The notes: a model not told the origin generated them from the sequence alone. 64,000 nt of DNA from Liolophura sinensis (GCF_032854445.1 NC_088300.1:1-64000), one strand, 5' to 3'. Shown: positions 8,838 through 18,324, counted from the first letter of the stretch. Numbers and translations: made by a program.

Positions 8838-10118
8838 ATACTTGCAAACACTCACAAGCATTAGGCCACCTACTGCGACGACTAGAGCCCAGCCATTATC
8901 GGCCAGCCACCCAGCCGCTTTCCCGAGAAGGTTTAATAGCCAGGACACGATACTGCCAATAATACCCGGAATGGCAGCGGCAGCCTTCCCAGCCAGCTTG
9001 CCAAGGGCGCGCGCCAGGGACTAGAGATGCTTTTTCACCCATTCTTTAAGACCACGCCCGTCGGATGGAGGTGGCGTTGGCTGGATGCCCCCGCCAAGCT
9101 CGCCAGTCAGCGCCAACTTTATCCCTAGCCCCAGTGTCGAGATCGCCATCCCAGTTGCCGTGAGAATGGAGACCACGGTTATTCCCTGCTCCCGGAAGAG
9201 GGTGCGGACGCGCTCGGCCAGAGTGGTATCCTTATGTAGGATGCGATCGATCGTCTGCTTGATGCGGCGTATTTGCGTGCGCAGGGCTTCGCCCGTTAAA
9301 GAGGCTGCTTCGAGCCGGGCCACCCTCTCATCCTCGAGATTCCTTATCCGGTCTGCGATCCGGCGCCGGGAGAATTCATCAGTGGCCTCCTCCAACTTCT
9401 GTTTTAGTTTTGCAATGTCCTTATCGAGACTTGACAGCTTGGCGAGGTTACTCGCGTGTTCGCCTTCCGAGGTCTGCAGTGCCTTGTCAAGCCCTAGAAG
9501 TTCTCGCATGGGAAGAGGAGGGTCGTTTATCATTAAAAGAGCCCGCCCGACCTCACTCTGCGTCAAGCTTTTTTCCAGTGTGTGGACAGCATCAGCGGCC
9601 TTTTCGCTGGTTGGCTTAAATCCTCCAGCTCCATGGTATCTGCCTCGCCGGCCGCGGCACCGAGTTCTGAACTCGCTGTCTCCAGGGCTGCAATTGCTGC
9701 CGGATGCAACGATGTCTGTTCTCTTGTTTTCCAGTCTATAAAGCCCAGCCCCCCTATCCCATAACAACATTAATCCCTCCTTTATTGGCGACTGTTGAGA
9801 GGGCTGGCGGTTTACCTGTTCGTTTGTTGATTATGTCCAGTTTGGGGTGGGCCACGAGTCGCAGACGCCCTTGGACAACCTTAAACTTCGTGTAATCACG
9901 AAAGAGGGGGTAAGGCTGGGATCCGCCTTCGCCAAGGCATCGTAATAATCATTCACGGCGGCCTGCGTCAGCTCTTGTTGAAGGTTTCTGGTGGCCGCAC
10001 CCCGGCTTTGTTGCTCGGGAACATCACCACCTGTACGGAGAGTGGTCTGCTCGTCGTCGATGTTGTTGTCCTCTTAGGCGTCGTCGAACGCCTGGTCACC
10101 AATGTCAAAGTCTGCCAT
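8811..10118 (-). pseudogene. Polinton coiled-coil/membrane protein, broken in several places
   Basis: I read this as one former gene of about 435 codons. It begins at ATG 10116-10118 (MADFDIGDQAFDDA) and hits TAA at codon 15 (10074-10076). The frame changes near 9905, near 9755 (next to a TAG) and near 9600, and a TAG lies at 9021-9023. Past that TAG the same frame stays open to TAA at 8811-8813. Parts in order: acidic N-terminus; a segment with the motif LVAHPKLDIINKRTGKPPAL; a long coiled coil at about 9494-9297 (KLSSLDKDIAKLKQKLEEA); a hydrophobic segment at about 9180-9108; and an alanine/glycine-rich amphipathic C-terminus with LGKLAGKAAAAIPGIIGSIV and a last membrane-like helix (WALVVAVGGLMLVSV). 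The tail beyond the stop keeps coherent protein character, which supports a nonsense mutation. Function unknown; a membrane-active or scaffold protein of the particle is plausible. Confidence 0.7.
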
Positions 10119-10162
10119 AATCCTCGTATTGAACATTGCAAGGTATACCTTCATTACACACA
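10119..10162. promoter_or_regulatory. Shared intergenic region between divergent Polinton genes
   Basis: Only 44 bp separate the start codons of the - strand gene (10118) and the capsid gene (10163). A perfect 12-bp palindrome, AAGGTATACCTT (10140-10151), sits in the middle and could serve as a TATA-like core in both directions. Inferred from position and symmetry only. Confidence 0.3.
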
Positions 10163-11365
10163 ATGGATGCATACGGACGCAGGCTAAGCCCCTTCAGAAC
10201 ACTCCGTAAGCCTCGGGGGTACAAGGTGTACGGCAGTCCTTGGTCGTCACCAACAACCCGAGTACGATTGACCAGAATCAAAAAGTCTTGGTCCGCTTCC
10301 CCAACCTCGGCGCAAATGACGTTATTGTGCCAGGTACCGTGCGCTTGGCCTTCTCGATCACGATCAATTCATCCGACCCAAACGCCACAGTGGTCGGGAA
10401 TCTCGGACGCGCAGGAGTCAAGAAAACCACGATCAGAATCAGCGGGAATGAGGTAATGTCCATCGACGACTCTGATGTGTTTCATTGCTACGGCGACTTA
10501 TGGCTGACCAAAAACCAACGGCAGAATGCGGCCTACCAAGGCATCGGCAATGAAAACATGCTTAAACTTCAAGTCGGAGCGGAGGACGCAAGTGACGACG
10601 ATACTGGCGAAAAAGCCATCGCTCACGCCTTTGGCGGCCTGTTCCACATCCCGCTAGACTTTGAGCTTCTAGATACCAACATGCCATTCTACCAGAGTGC
10701 CTTGACCGACCGACTGGAGTGCAAACTGACGTTCAACGATTACGGCCGGGTCATCCAGGCAACACGACGCGACTTACACCATCGACAACATCAGCCTGGA
10801 GTTCGATATGGTCACCGAAGAGGAGCTCGCTAGACAGATCCGCACCCAGTTTGCCGGGGACGTCTCCATTCTGTATGATCGCGTCCTCCGCCACCGAAAG
10901 TTTGTGAAGGACAAGTCTGATACTCTCTGCAACATAAACCTGAACACGCCCGCGAGAGCAATGAAGGGCATCCTCATGCTGTTCGAGACTGAAGGAACCC
11001 AGTGGAAGAGGAGGTCGGAATCCTTCTACAACCCGAAGATCACCAAAGGTCACAATAGAAGGGCTCCCAAATCAGTTGTACAGCCAGGGCATGCGGGCGT
11101 ACCAGCAATGGGGCGAGGTCCAGAGGTTCTTCGCCAGCTCACCCCTACGGAAGAGGGACCCTAAGGTGGCCAGGGTCGTAAAAGACTTAGGCCTGGCAGA
11201 CGTCTCCCTGGAAGAGTTCTTGACGCACAAGCACGCCTTCTGGCTTGACCTTCGGCCAAGCGACGATGGCGAGCTGCATCGCAGTGGGAGGCGCGTTCTG
11301 AACGCCAGCGAGGGGATTACGATACAGGTGACAAAAGAGAGAGAAGATCCCGGCGTGTTTCTTTC
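10163..11365 (+). pseudogene. Polinton major capsid protein (hexon-like), frameshifted and 3'-truncated
   Basis: Starts at ATG 10163 (MDAYGRRLSPFRTLRKPRGY), a basic N-terminus. Segments seen in order: TIDQNQKVLVRFPNLGANDV, VPGTVRLAFSITINSSDPNA, VVGNLGRAGVKKTTIRISGN, FHIPLDFELLDTNMPFYQSA, NISLEFDMVTEEELARQIRT, RVLRHRKFVKDKSDTL, ASEGITIQVTKE. The strand-rich pattern and these segments are those of the major capsid protein of Polintons, a double jelly-roll protein. The frame must change near 10238, 10762 and 11045. The final strands expected of the family are missing: the sequence runs directly into the ATPase reading frame near 11365, so a deletion took the 3' end. About 400 codons remain. Confidence 0.85.
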
Positions 11366-11856
11366 ATCACATTGTGATCCTGTGCCCCACTCTTAAGCAT
11401 AACGAGGCGTACCGGTGGCGATGGATACTGTCTGACCCTGAGGTCTATTGTTTTGACCCCGGCCAGCGGCTCAACGACTGTCTGAGAGCTTTCTACAGAT
11501 TGTTCGAGGGGGAGCCCACCCTATACATCATCGATGATTGTAGCGCGTTGGAGGCGATGAAGAAGAAACAAAAAATGCTCTCATTCATGGCTTTCTCGGG
11601 CCGTCATGCAAAGCAAAGCGTCTGGGTCCTCACTCAGAAATACAACGCCGTCCTCAAAGACTTTCGCGAGCAGACAAGGTGAGCGGCTTTATTCCACTGC
11701 AAAGATCGGCACTCGTTCAACGAATGCCTGGAGGAGAACCACATCATGGAGGCCGAGAGCGAAAAGGCAGAGGTTCGACAGGAGCTCAAGAACAATCGGC
11801 ATTCTAAGCTCCTGCTAATGACTGATACGCCCGCCACATCTAAAATTATATATTAG
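11359..11856 (+). pseudogene. C-terminal half of the Polinton packaging ATPase (A32/FtsK-like), P-loop deleted
   Basis: One frame reads from FHHIVILCPTLKHNEAY to TAG 11854-11856, interrupted by TGA at 11680-11682, after which the same frame continues (ALFHCKDRHSFNECLEE) to the natural end. A Walker B-type strand followed by two aspartates (TLYIIDDCSALE, about 11521-11556) and the downstream GRHAKQSVWVLTQKYN sensor-like segment mark an A32-like genome-packaging ATPase. The N-terminal portion with the Walker A/P-loop is absent. The frame joins the capsid gene with no start codon between them, so one deletion removed the end of the capsid gene and the beginning of this one. Confidence 0.82.
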
Positions 11857-11881
11857 ACGAAGGCGCCCCTACAAATGAAGC

Positions 11882-12586
11882 ATGGATACCGACCAGCTTA
11901 TAGACGGGATTCTGGGTGCAGAGGAGGAGCCCGGCCGAAGCCAACAGCCCGGCCCCAGCCAACATCCCGGTCGAAGCCAACAGCCCGACCCCAGCCAACA
12001 AGATGATGCACGGCAGCTCAGGGATAGGCTGGCGGCACTTGCGGTGGGTGGGCAGGCCAAGCGATATCTGGGAAAAGACGTAACAGCCGCTGAGATCGAC
12101 GCCATGAGCGACGAAGACGTTGAAAGGCTGCACTCCCGGTACGAGGCTAAGCTCGGTGCGCGGATGGTTAACAATCTGGGAGGTATGTTCTTGAGATCAT
12201 ATGGAAGGGCGGCTAGCTGGCTCCTACCAATCCCACCCGAGAATCGATCAATGCTCATGGCATACCTCGCCACCGACCCATTTGTTGAACAGGCGCTTAG
12301 CAGTGCTAGCTGCAGGCTATACTACTGCTATGGTAAGTACTTAGCACCGTTAACTATGGCGCTCACCACTACTGAGCACTGCTCATTTGAACACCACTGC
12401 TGTGGCAGCCTTGCAGTGCTAGTGTTGCTACACGTGTGGCGCAGCCGCTATACAGCACATGCACGAGGTGCAGATATTACGCCGCATGCACGAGGTGCAG
12501 ATATCACGCCGCAAGAAAAGAATCTCCATTTGAATTCACGTCGCGACCTTTTCTATATACAGCAGCATGTCTATTCCAGCCAGTGA
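11882..12586 (+). CDS. Polinton accessory protein with proline/glutamine-rich N-terminus
   Basis: An intact 234-codon frame from ATG 11882. Residues 16-42 are low-complexity repeats (PGRSQQPGPSQHPGRSQQPD). A helical domain follows (KRYLGKDVTAAEIDAMSDED, then RLHSRYEAKLGARM), then DPFVEQALSSASCRLYYCYG and YLAPLTMALTTTEHC with clustered cysteines and histidines. A 27-bp direct duplication near 12462-12515 gives two copies of HARGADITP. The last 20 bp overlap the start of the next gene in another frame. Not recognised beyond being an ORF type that recurs in this position of Polintons. Its C-terminus may be altered, since the repeat-containing tail looks unlike the rest. Confidence 0.6.
   Translation: MDTDQLIDGILGAEEEPGRSQQPGPSQHPGRSQQPDPSQQDDARQLRDRLAALAVGGQAKRYLGKDVTAAEIDAMSDEDVERLHSRYEAKLGARMVNNLGGMFLRSYGRAASWLLPIPPENRSMLMAYLATDPFVEQALSSASCRLYYCYGKYLAPLTMALTTTEHCSFEHHCCGSLAVLVLLHVWRSRYTAHARGADITPHARGADITPQEKNLHLNSRRDLFYIQQHVYSSQ
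12462..12515 (+). repeat. 27-bp direct tandem duplication inside an ORF
   Basis: CATGCACGAGGTGCAGATAT occurs twice, 27 bp apart, with one base difference in the unit. The length is a multiple of three, so the reading frame is kept. Confidence 0.85.
12547..12566 (+). promoter_or_regulatory. TATA-like motif upstream of a small membrane protein gene
   Basis: TTCTATATACAG lies just ahead of the ATG at 12567, inside the 3' end of the upstream ORF. The spacing is short for a TATA box, so this is only a weak candidate. Confidence 0.2.
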
Positions 12587-12806
12587 CGGAAAAGTGCTAG
12601 TCAACGCGGCCTACCACGCCGCTGTGGTCTCTTTCCTGGCTACTGGGTACGCTCGTCTCGGCCAGATGTTCCTTAAAGGAGCCCTCCCGAAGCTGGATTT
12701 AACACCCCGTGACGTCGGCATGGTCATTGCAGATGTAGGCCTGGCCATGTTTTCGAAGGAACTGCTAATTAAACAAGGGCTCCTTCCTCCCAATATAATC
12801 CAGTAG
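12567..12806 (+). CDS. Small Polinton membrane protein (79 aa)
   Basis: An intact frame from ATG 12567. Two hydrophobic stretches, VNAAYHAAVVSFLATGYARL and VGMVIADVGLAMF, are joined by a basic loop (KGALPKLDLTPRD). The C-terminus is LLIKQGLLPPNIIQ. The size and two-helix hairpin suggest an inner membrane or virion protein. It overlaps the preceding gene by 20 bp and ends 2 bp before the next ATG, a spacing typical of compact viral genomes. Function unknown. Confidence 0.65.
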   Translation: MSIPASDGKVLVNAAYHAAVVSFLATGYARLGQMFLKGALPKLDLTPRDVGMVIADVGLAMFSKELLIKQGLLPPNIIQ

Positions 12807-12808
12807 TA

Positions 12809-13258
12809 ATGGCCTCCATCACAATGATGATGAGCATCGCCCTCGTAAGCGCTTTGGTCTTCAGCGGGAGCAGCTATATGTTTTTGATGCTGAGGAGTTC
12901 TGGTGGCGACGAAGAGCGGAGGCGTCATGACCGCGCGGTAGAGCAGCTCGAAGCCGCCCAGGAAAAATTGGCCCGAAAGCGCATTGAGCGCTTGGACTGG
13001 ATCAACGATGAACTCCGCCGCCAGGGCCACGCTGTCCAAACGTTCCGGGATGTCGACGCTGCAATCCGCGAGTATTCTAGGGTCACGGGCAAAACTCTTA
13101 CACGCGATGTACGCGAGGCGCTGCTGGGCTCAGAGCCACAGCTCTCCGAATTCTATGTGCCTAGTGAAGATCAAAAACACCGCGAGATGACCTTCGTCAT
13201 CCTGGAAATGTGTGTGGTTGGGGGTGTGAGTTACGGAATCGCAAAACTCACTAAGTAA
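12809..13258 (+). CDS. Polinton membrane-anchored coiled-coil protein (149 aa)
   Basis: An intact frame from ATG 12809. An N-terminal membrane helix (MMSIALVSALVFSGSSYMFL) is followed by a charged helix (AVEQLEAAQEKLARKRIERL) and then LRRQGHAVQTFRDVDAAIRE. A second hydrophobic segment lies near the end (TFVILEMCVVGGVSYGIA). The layout suggests a protein spanning a membrane twice with a coiled-coil domain between. It keeps an intact frame although neighbouring long genes are broken. Function unknown. Confidence 0.65.
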   Translation: MASITMMMSIALVSALVFSGSSYMFLMLRSSGGDEERRRHDRAVEQLEAAQEKLARKRIERLDWINDELRRQGHAVQTFRDVDAAIREYSRVTGKTLTRDVREALLGSEPQLSEFYVPSEDQKHREMTFVILEMCVVGGVSYGIAKLTK

Positions 13259-13414
13259 TCCGAACTGACTGTGCCGGACTCACTATCGAGCTCCTCGCCC
13301 TATGGCAGGCAAGATATTATTAATGAGGTGGTTCTGCGCAAGCAAATACGCCGCGACGATTAACATATTTTTCGTCGCAAATCTGTTAGAGGGCTGCTAG
13401 AATACCTTGATGAC
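13259..13414. other. Intergenic leader of the integrase gene
   Basis: A 156-bp gap between the 149-aa gene and the integrase ATG. It is AT-rich near 13320-13370 and probably holds the integrase promoter, but no specific motif can be named. Confidence 0.4.
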
Positions 13415-14426
13415 ATGGCTAGTAAGGTGTCTGCTCGCCTGGCTAATATGTACTACAGCCCTCGTGGGTACTGGAAGGGCCGCGCGGCCATCCAGAAACT
13501 TGCCACTGCGGCTAAAGTCTCCGAAGATGTGGTCCGGGCCTGGCTGGAAAAGCAGGCTATCTGACAGATATACTTGCCCCGTCCCAGAAAAATACCGAGG
13601 CCTATGTTCGATGTTTCCACGCCGAATGACATCCACCCAGCCGATCTTCTATTTCTACCACATGATCGGCGAGGCCGGAAGCTGTATAAGTACGAGCTGA
13701 CGGTTGTTGATGTCGCTTCTCACTACAAGGAGGTGGAACCTCTGGCTACTAAAGATTCCAAAGAAGTGGCTGATGATCTCTCTCGCAATTACAAGCGGGG
13801 ACCCCTGAGATGACCGAAGCTTCTCCAAGTTGACCCTGGGCGCGAGTTCATGGGTGCGGTGAGCCAACTGCTGGCCAAACACAATGTCACAGTCCGCCGA
13901 GGCCGCGTGGATATCCACCGAGACCAAGGCATAGTGGAGCGTTTCAACCGTACTCTGGCTGAGCGGCTCTTTGGACTTCAGTACGCCGAGGAAATGCGCC
14001 TCCCTCCCGAACACCGGTCTACTGAATGGGCTGCCCTCTGTTGTGGCCGCTCTGAATAACGAGACAACGAGGCTGGTCGGAAAAAAGCCGAAAGATGCCA
14101 TCAAGGCGAAAAGGGTGCCCCATAAGCCTTCCTCGACGGTTCCAGGTCGTCCCGTTGGACTTAATGAGCGGATAATCCCCGAGGGTGTTGGAGTTCGTTA
14201 TCCCTATCAGCCTGGAGAGCTGAAGGGCGGCTGCCGTCGCGCGACTGATCCTGTGTGGTCTCTAGAGATATATCGGCTTGGGCGCTCTGTCACTAGGCCT
14301 CTAGAGCCCGTGCTGTACTATCTAGACGATACGTGGTATGGCCCACGACGGGGATTCGTTCGTGAGGAGTTGCTTATAGTGCCTCCCGATACTCAGCTTC
14401 CCCCAGATGGGGTTCTACGGCGCTAG
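13415..14426 (+). pseudogene. INT: Polinton integrase (rve/retroviral type), two TGA stops and one frameshift
   Basis: The frame opens at ATG 13415 (MASKVSARLANMYYSPRGYW) with an N-terminal helical DNA-binding region, then the rve catalytic core. The three acidic residues are visible: D at 13643 (HPADLLFLP), D at 13832 (LLQVDPGREF) and E at 13937 (DQGIVERFNRTL), the last two 35 codons apart. The C-terminal part has the motif RGFVREELLIVPPD. The enzyme would insert the element into host DNA and create a short target duplication. Breaks: TGA at 13562-13564, TGA at 13811-13813, and a shift near 14030. Both TGA codons stand where tryptophan would fit. The 3' end overlaps the convergent polymerase gene by 12 bp. 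Confidence 0.9.
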
Positions 14427-17400
14427 TAGTTCCTCGAAGAGGATGTCCATTCCAGCCCATCCTGCAGGCGCCGCATCTCTATGGCCAAAGGCCAAGGTGT
14501 GGACACCATCTTCGGCGATCCAGCGCTTACTATCGAAGGGGGACAGTGAGACCTTACTCAGGTGCTGCCCATAGATATGGTGGCGCTCTGATCGCAGCAT
14601 GTCCATGCCGTGTCAGAAGATCTTCTTCTCGAAGATGGCCTCTTTGTAGTGCTTATGGCGGATGCGCTTTTCCACAACACCCTTTTTCACGCCCTTGGCC
14701 TTTTTAATGTTGGCTCCACCTAACTCCAGAATGGAGTACATCTTGGGGCGCAAACCAATGTATTCGGCGATCGGCGGCTCCGTGCACTCGCCCTTCATTT
14801 TCCCCAAGACCTTCATATTTGCTACGCTATGCAGGGGGTGGTCTTGTGGGTAATCTGAGGTGTCGTACAGGCTTGCATTCTCAGCCATATCCCTATAAAC
14901 ATCATCAGTCTGAATCTCGAGTAGCAGACTATCCGTGTCAGCGTAGAGGAGCTGACAGCGCTCTCCGTACTGGGCCTTTATGTGGTTGTAGTAGAAGTCG
15001 TACATCAGGTGCTTGGAGAGATCTAGAATGCTCATGCCCACGTAGATAGGTCGGTTTAGGACTAGACGGGTCTTGTGCATCTGAATCAACATCAAATATG
15101 TTTGCCCGTGCGAACCTCGGGCTGGCTATCAAGCGTCGGAGCTTGTCGTCTTCTCCAGAGCGTACCAGCTTGACGTCCACACGCTTCCGGAGGTTCGCCA
15201 TGGTTTTTCCGAAGATCGAGTTGTTCATTAGCTTGTACAGGTCCTTCTCGAATTTACTCGCGGCCGTTTTTCGGAGCCCGCTGTTCATCCTAATATAGGG
15301 TTCCATCCAAGGGCTCTGGGCGAATCTCAGGGCCCGGTGAACCTTTGTCAGGCGCATTCCCAGAGATAGATACAGCTGTAGGTTCCGGTAGTTCAGGACG
15401 TACCGTTCCTTGTTGCGGAGGTTGGGGACCAGCTTTTCGACCTCGGTAGGCGCTTTCTTGCCGAGAAGACCGTGCTGATAGTCCGACATCCACTCCTTCT
15501 GGACCACCAGACGCTCCGGGGCTAATGGGTAGCTGTTATGTGCGTTATGTAGGTCGGCCGGATACTCTATGTCGACCTCGAGGATGTAACCGGAAGGACT
15601 GTCATGGGGGTGGGTAGCAATCGTTTCACCGAGACGCTGCGCGTCATCTACCCACTGCAAGCCGCCCGTAGGAAGGAACTGACTCATAGCCCAGCCATAT
15701 AGATTATTGGCGTCTAGGTATTGGATGTAGCTGTTTGGAATTTCGGCGTTGTATCCATCCACCTGCGGATTATTGGCTTTGGTGTATCGCTTACTTACCA
15801 TGGAGGGTCCTCCTCGCAACCCCTTCTCAATGAAGAGATGTTGGTCGTAGTCGGTCAACAGCTCCAGCTCTACCCTGGTCTTCTTGAACAGCGCATCCCA
15901 CGAGAGACCTGGGCTCGTAAAGTAATGAGCAGAGTCCAATCCATACTGCCGCAAACAAGTCTTCCGGAAGGCCTCAAACACATCGGCCAACAGGAGCACG
16001 TCTGTGCGGCAGTAAAGGTCTGTGTAAACTCCCAGATTGGTGCAGTCAAATACCTTCCATACCTGTTGAGCGTGGACGTAGTCCTCATCGCTAATGTCTC
16101 CGACTTTGAGCTTACTGTAGAAAGCCTCTTTGGGTGGGAGGCTGGACTCGTCAAAGCGCTCCCAGGAGTCCATATACTCATAGGGGTAGTAACCCTTGCG
16201 CATGAGTAACTTACGTTTTTCTTCGGCAGGCTCATACCGTGCTGTGATGTGGAAAGCCTCAGGTTTGTTGGCCTCAACCAGATTGTCAAGGGAAGTCGGT
16301 AAGAACTGAACGCTGTTGATAAAGCGGAGCTGCCCCAGCGAGAAGGAGATGTACTTTTCCGTGTTGTTGGGGATGCAGGAGATGCGGCCCTCCACCTTAC
16401 TTATGGCTTGCATCAGGAGGTGCCCGTCGTAGCCCCGTAGGTTGTGGAAGACTACCGGTATGGCTGTCTTGAGACCCAGCCGCAACTTTAGGTTGCATGC
16501 GTTATGGGCCGCGCCTCTGTACTTGCCGGTGATATGGCAGTGATCGCGCACAGAATCGACGCCTAGAGGCAATGCCTCGGCATTCCATCTTATGCGCCTC
16601 GAGCAGGTCCTCCCTTGTGTAACCGTGTAGGCAGCGCTCGCAGAAGTGTTTGCGATTTGGCGCCTTACTTTCTTGGTATAGGAGCCGATTGAGGTCTTTT
16701 ATCCACGTACAATGGAATTTGCCTGCCTTCTCAATCAGCATTAGATTGATTCGGGGCGTGTCGCTGGGCTGCTTGCTGATTCGGTGCACGATCACGCCCT
16801 TGTCCCACCCGAACACGTTGATGGCGAGGCCGTTCTTTTCTTCCACTTTAGGGATCTGAGAGGTGGGTGTGGGGGCGTCGACCCCCCCCCCCCCCCTAAA
16901 GTCAAGACCACTCTTGGTGGGATACTTTGTTGGTCTCTGAGGGTCCTGGGCGGCTGGAAATAAGGCAGACCGGAGCGCCCATCGGAGGCAGTCGTCGTCT
17001 TTGTTCTTCACGTTGATGACTGCTTTCTTGTTACTCACGGCTGCAGGTAGTGGAATGTAGGACCCGCCTCTCAGTGGCTGATACCTTGCAATGTCAAGTC
17101 AGAGTGTTTGCACGCCATTTACAGCCCACCCTGACCCTCGCTGCGTCCATTTTTCCAGCACCTCCTAGATGGTGGGGAAGGCCTTATCTAGAGCCCCGTC
17201 AATGTCACCAACCTCTAGGACCTCCTGTTTGCTGCGGAGTACTGGGCTGATATACTCTTCACTGCCATCGGCGTGGGCCTTACGCAGCTGAACCCTGAGG
17301 CCTAGTTGGAACTTAACCCCGTTGAGTGCCCGGATCTCTTCTTCTAGCTTCTGGCGAATACAAGCTCAAATTTCTTTTAAGAAGGCTACTGGGTCCGTCC

Positions 17401-17779
17401 AAACACCTTCGGGTACGCCCATCTGCCAGACCCGGAGGAGATTCCTTATGGCCCGGCCGGTGTTAGTGAATTCTAGTTTCTTTTCACCCTGTGTTCCGCC
17501 TAGCAATTCATCCAACTCCTCGTTACTGAGGAAGTTCTTGTTGTCTTTCTTCAACTCCTCGTTACTTCGGAAGTTCTTGACGTCTTCCTTCAACTCCTCG
17601 TTACTTCGGGAGTTCTTGTTGTCTTGCAGCCGCTTCCACTCAGCCACAGCCGTTTTATGCCTGTCGAGGATCCCCTGCAATTCTTACAAGGCAATGCGGG
17701 ACCGTGGGTACTTGGGCCGCACACCTAGGAGCGTCTCAAACTCCTCCCGTAGTGCTCGCGCTTTTTGATGGTGCCTCAT
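14415..17779 (-). pseudogene. PolB: Polinton protein-primed family B DNA polymerase, multiply broken
   Basis: About 1,120 codons from ATG 17777-17779 to TAG 14415-14417. The N-terminal third is charged and helical with three SNEEL-type repeats (17520-17615), then GGSYIPLPAAVSNKKAVINV. A zinc-finger-like segment follows (FCERCLHGYTRED, about 16645), then HCHITGKYRGAAHNAC. Exonuclease motifs: FHNLRGYD (about 16449) and CRTDVLLLADVFE (about 16005). Polymerase motifs: A as YLDANNLYGWAM (about 15720), B as KLMNNSIFGKTMAN (about 15234), C as YADTDS (14945-14928). These are the hallmarks of protein-primed PolB. Breaks: TAA 17684, TGA 17366, TAG 17165, TGA 17099 and TGA 14613, plus frame changes near 16572 and 15095. 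A run of 15 C (16882-16896) lies in the N-terminal part. The C-terminal tail remains open after the last TGA. Confidence 0.93.
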
Positions 17780-17812
17780 TGTACGAGTCGGTGTAACTAT
17801 GCACACGACTCT

Positions 17813-18090
17813 CTAATTGTAAATTTCGATAGCCGCCAGCCGTTTGAACTCGTCCAAGAAAGCCTTGAGCCTCCACTTCCTTTCACGCGTCTGGATCATA
17901 TAATGTCCGCAGGCCATGCAAAGCCGAAATCGGTTTTTAACGCCCCGAACACAGCTAATACATGGCTGGGCGCCAGGACCCTGTCGCAGACGGTATAGGT
18001 GACCCCCGCAGTACTCCCCAGACAACTTTTACCACAGAGCTCCGTGGAGAAGATGAGAAGCCACCGGCAATTATTGTAACCCTTTCGCAT
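17813..18090 (-). pseudogene. Small cysteine-rich (zinc-ribbon-like) Polinton protein, frameshifted
   Basis: A short gene upstream of the polymerase on the same strand (33 bp apart). ATG 18088-18090 (MRKGYNNCRWLLIF) leads to CGKSCLG, then a frame change near 18025, then EYCGGHLYRLRQGPGAQPCI, CVRGVKNRF and LCMACGHYM. The paired cysteines (CGKSC, CxxC in PCISC, CMAC with following H) suggest one or two zinc-binding knuckles. It could be a transcription or nucleic-acid-binding factor. There is no family assignment. Confidence 0.55.
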
Positions 18091-18165
18091 GTTGTATGCA
18101 CGCTTGGTGTAAAAGCATACCTGGTGCAATTGGTATTTTTAATAGAACCCGAGAAGGGGGTGGGA

Positions 18166-18322
18166 GCCTCATATCAATGTGTGTGTGTGTGTAGGCTAGA
18201 CTTGTAAATAAGCGTGTATGCCTTGGCTGGGGAAGCAGGGAAAGTGGGGTGGGGGCATCTATTTGTTATGGGGAGGGCCTCAAATGGGGGCGTGCGCCAG
18301 AACCTATACTCTGTATACTACT
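18166..18322 (-). repeat. Polinton right terminal inverted repeat
   Basis: The reverse complement of this stretch matches the left TIR from its outer tip (AGTAGTATAC) to its inner edge (GATATGAGGC). It carries one copy of the segment that is doubled in the left TIR. A (GT)n tract lies at 18178-18192. Confidence 0.85.
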
Positions 18323-18324
18323 CG

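Larger units (their letters stand above)
4452..18322. mobile_element. Polinton/Maverick (adintovirus-like) DNA transposon, decayed
   Basis: Inverted terminal repeats bracket a gene set diagnostic of Polintons: protein-primed family B DNA polymerase, rve integrase, double-jelly-roll type major capsid protein and a packaging ATPase, plus several recurrent accessory ORFs. The size of 13.9 kb is at the short end of the 15-20 kb usual for the class, in keeping with an internal deletion near 11365. The termini read 5'-AG, as is typical. Most long genes carry frameshifts or nonsense codons, so this copy cannot act by itself. The 6-bp target duplication expected for the class is not visible. Confidence 0.95.
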
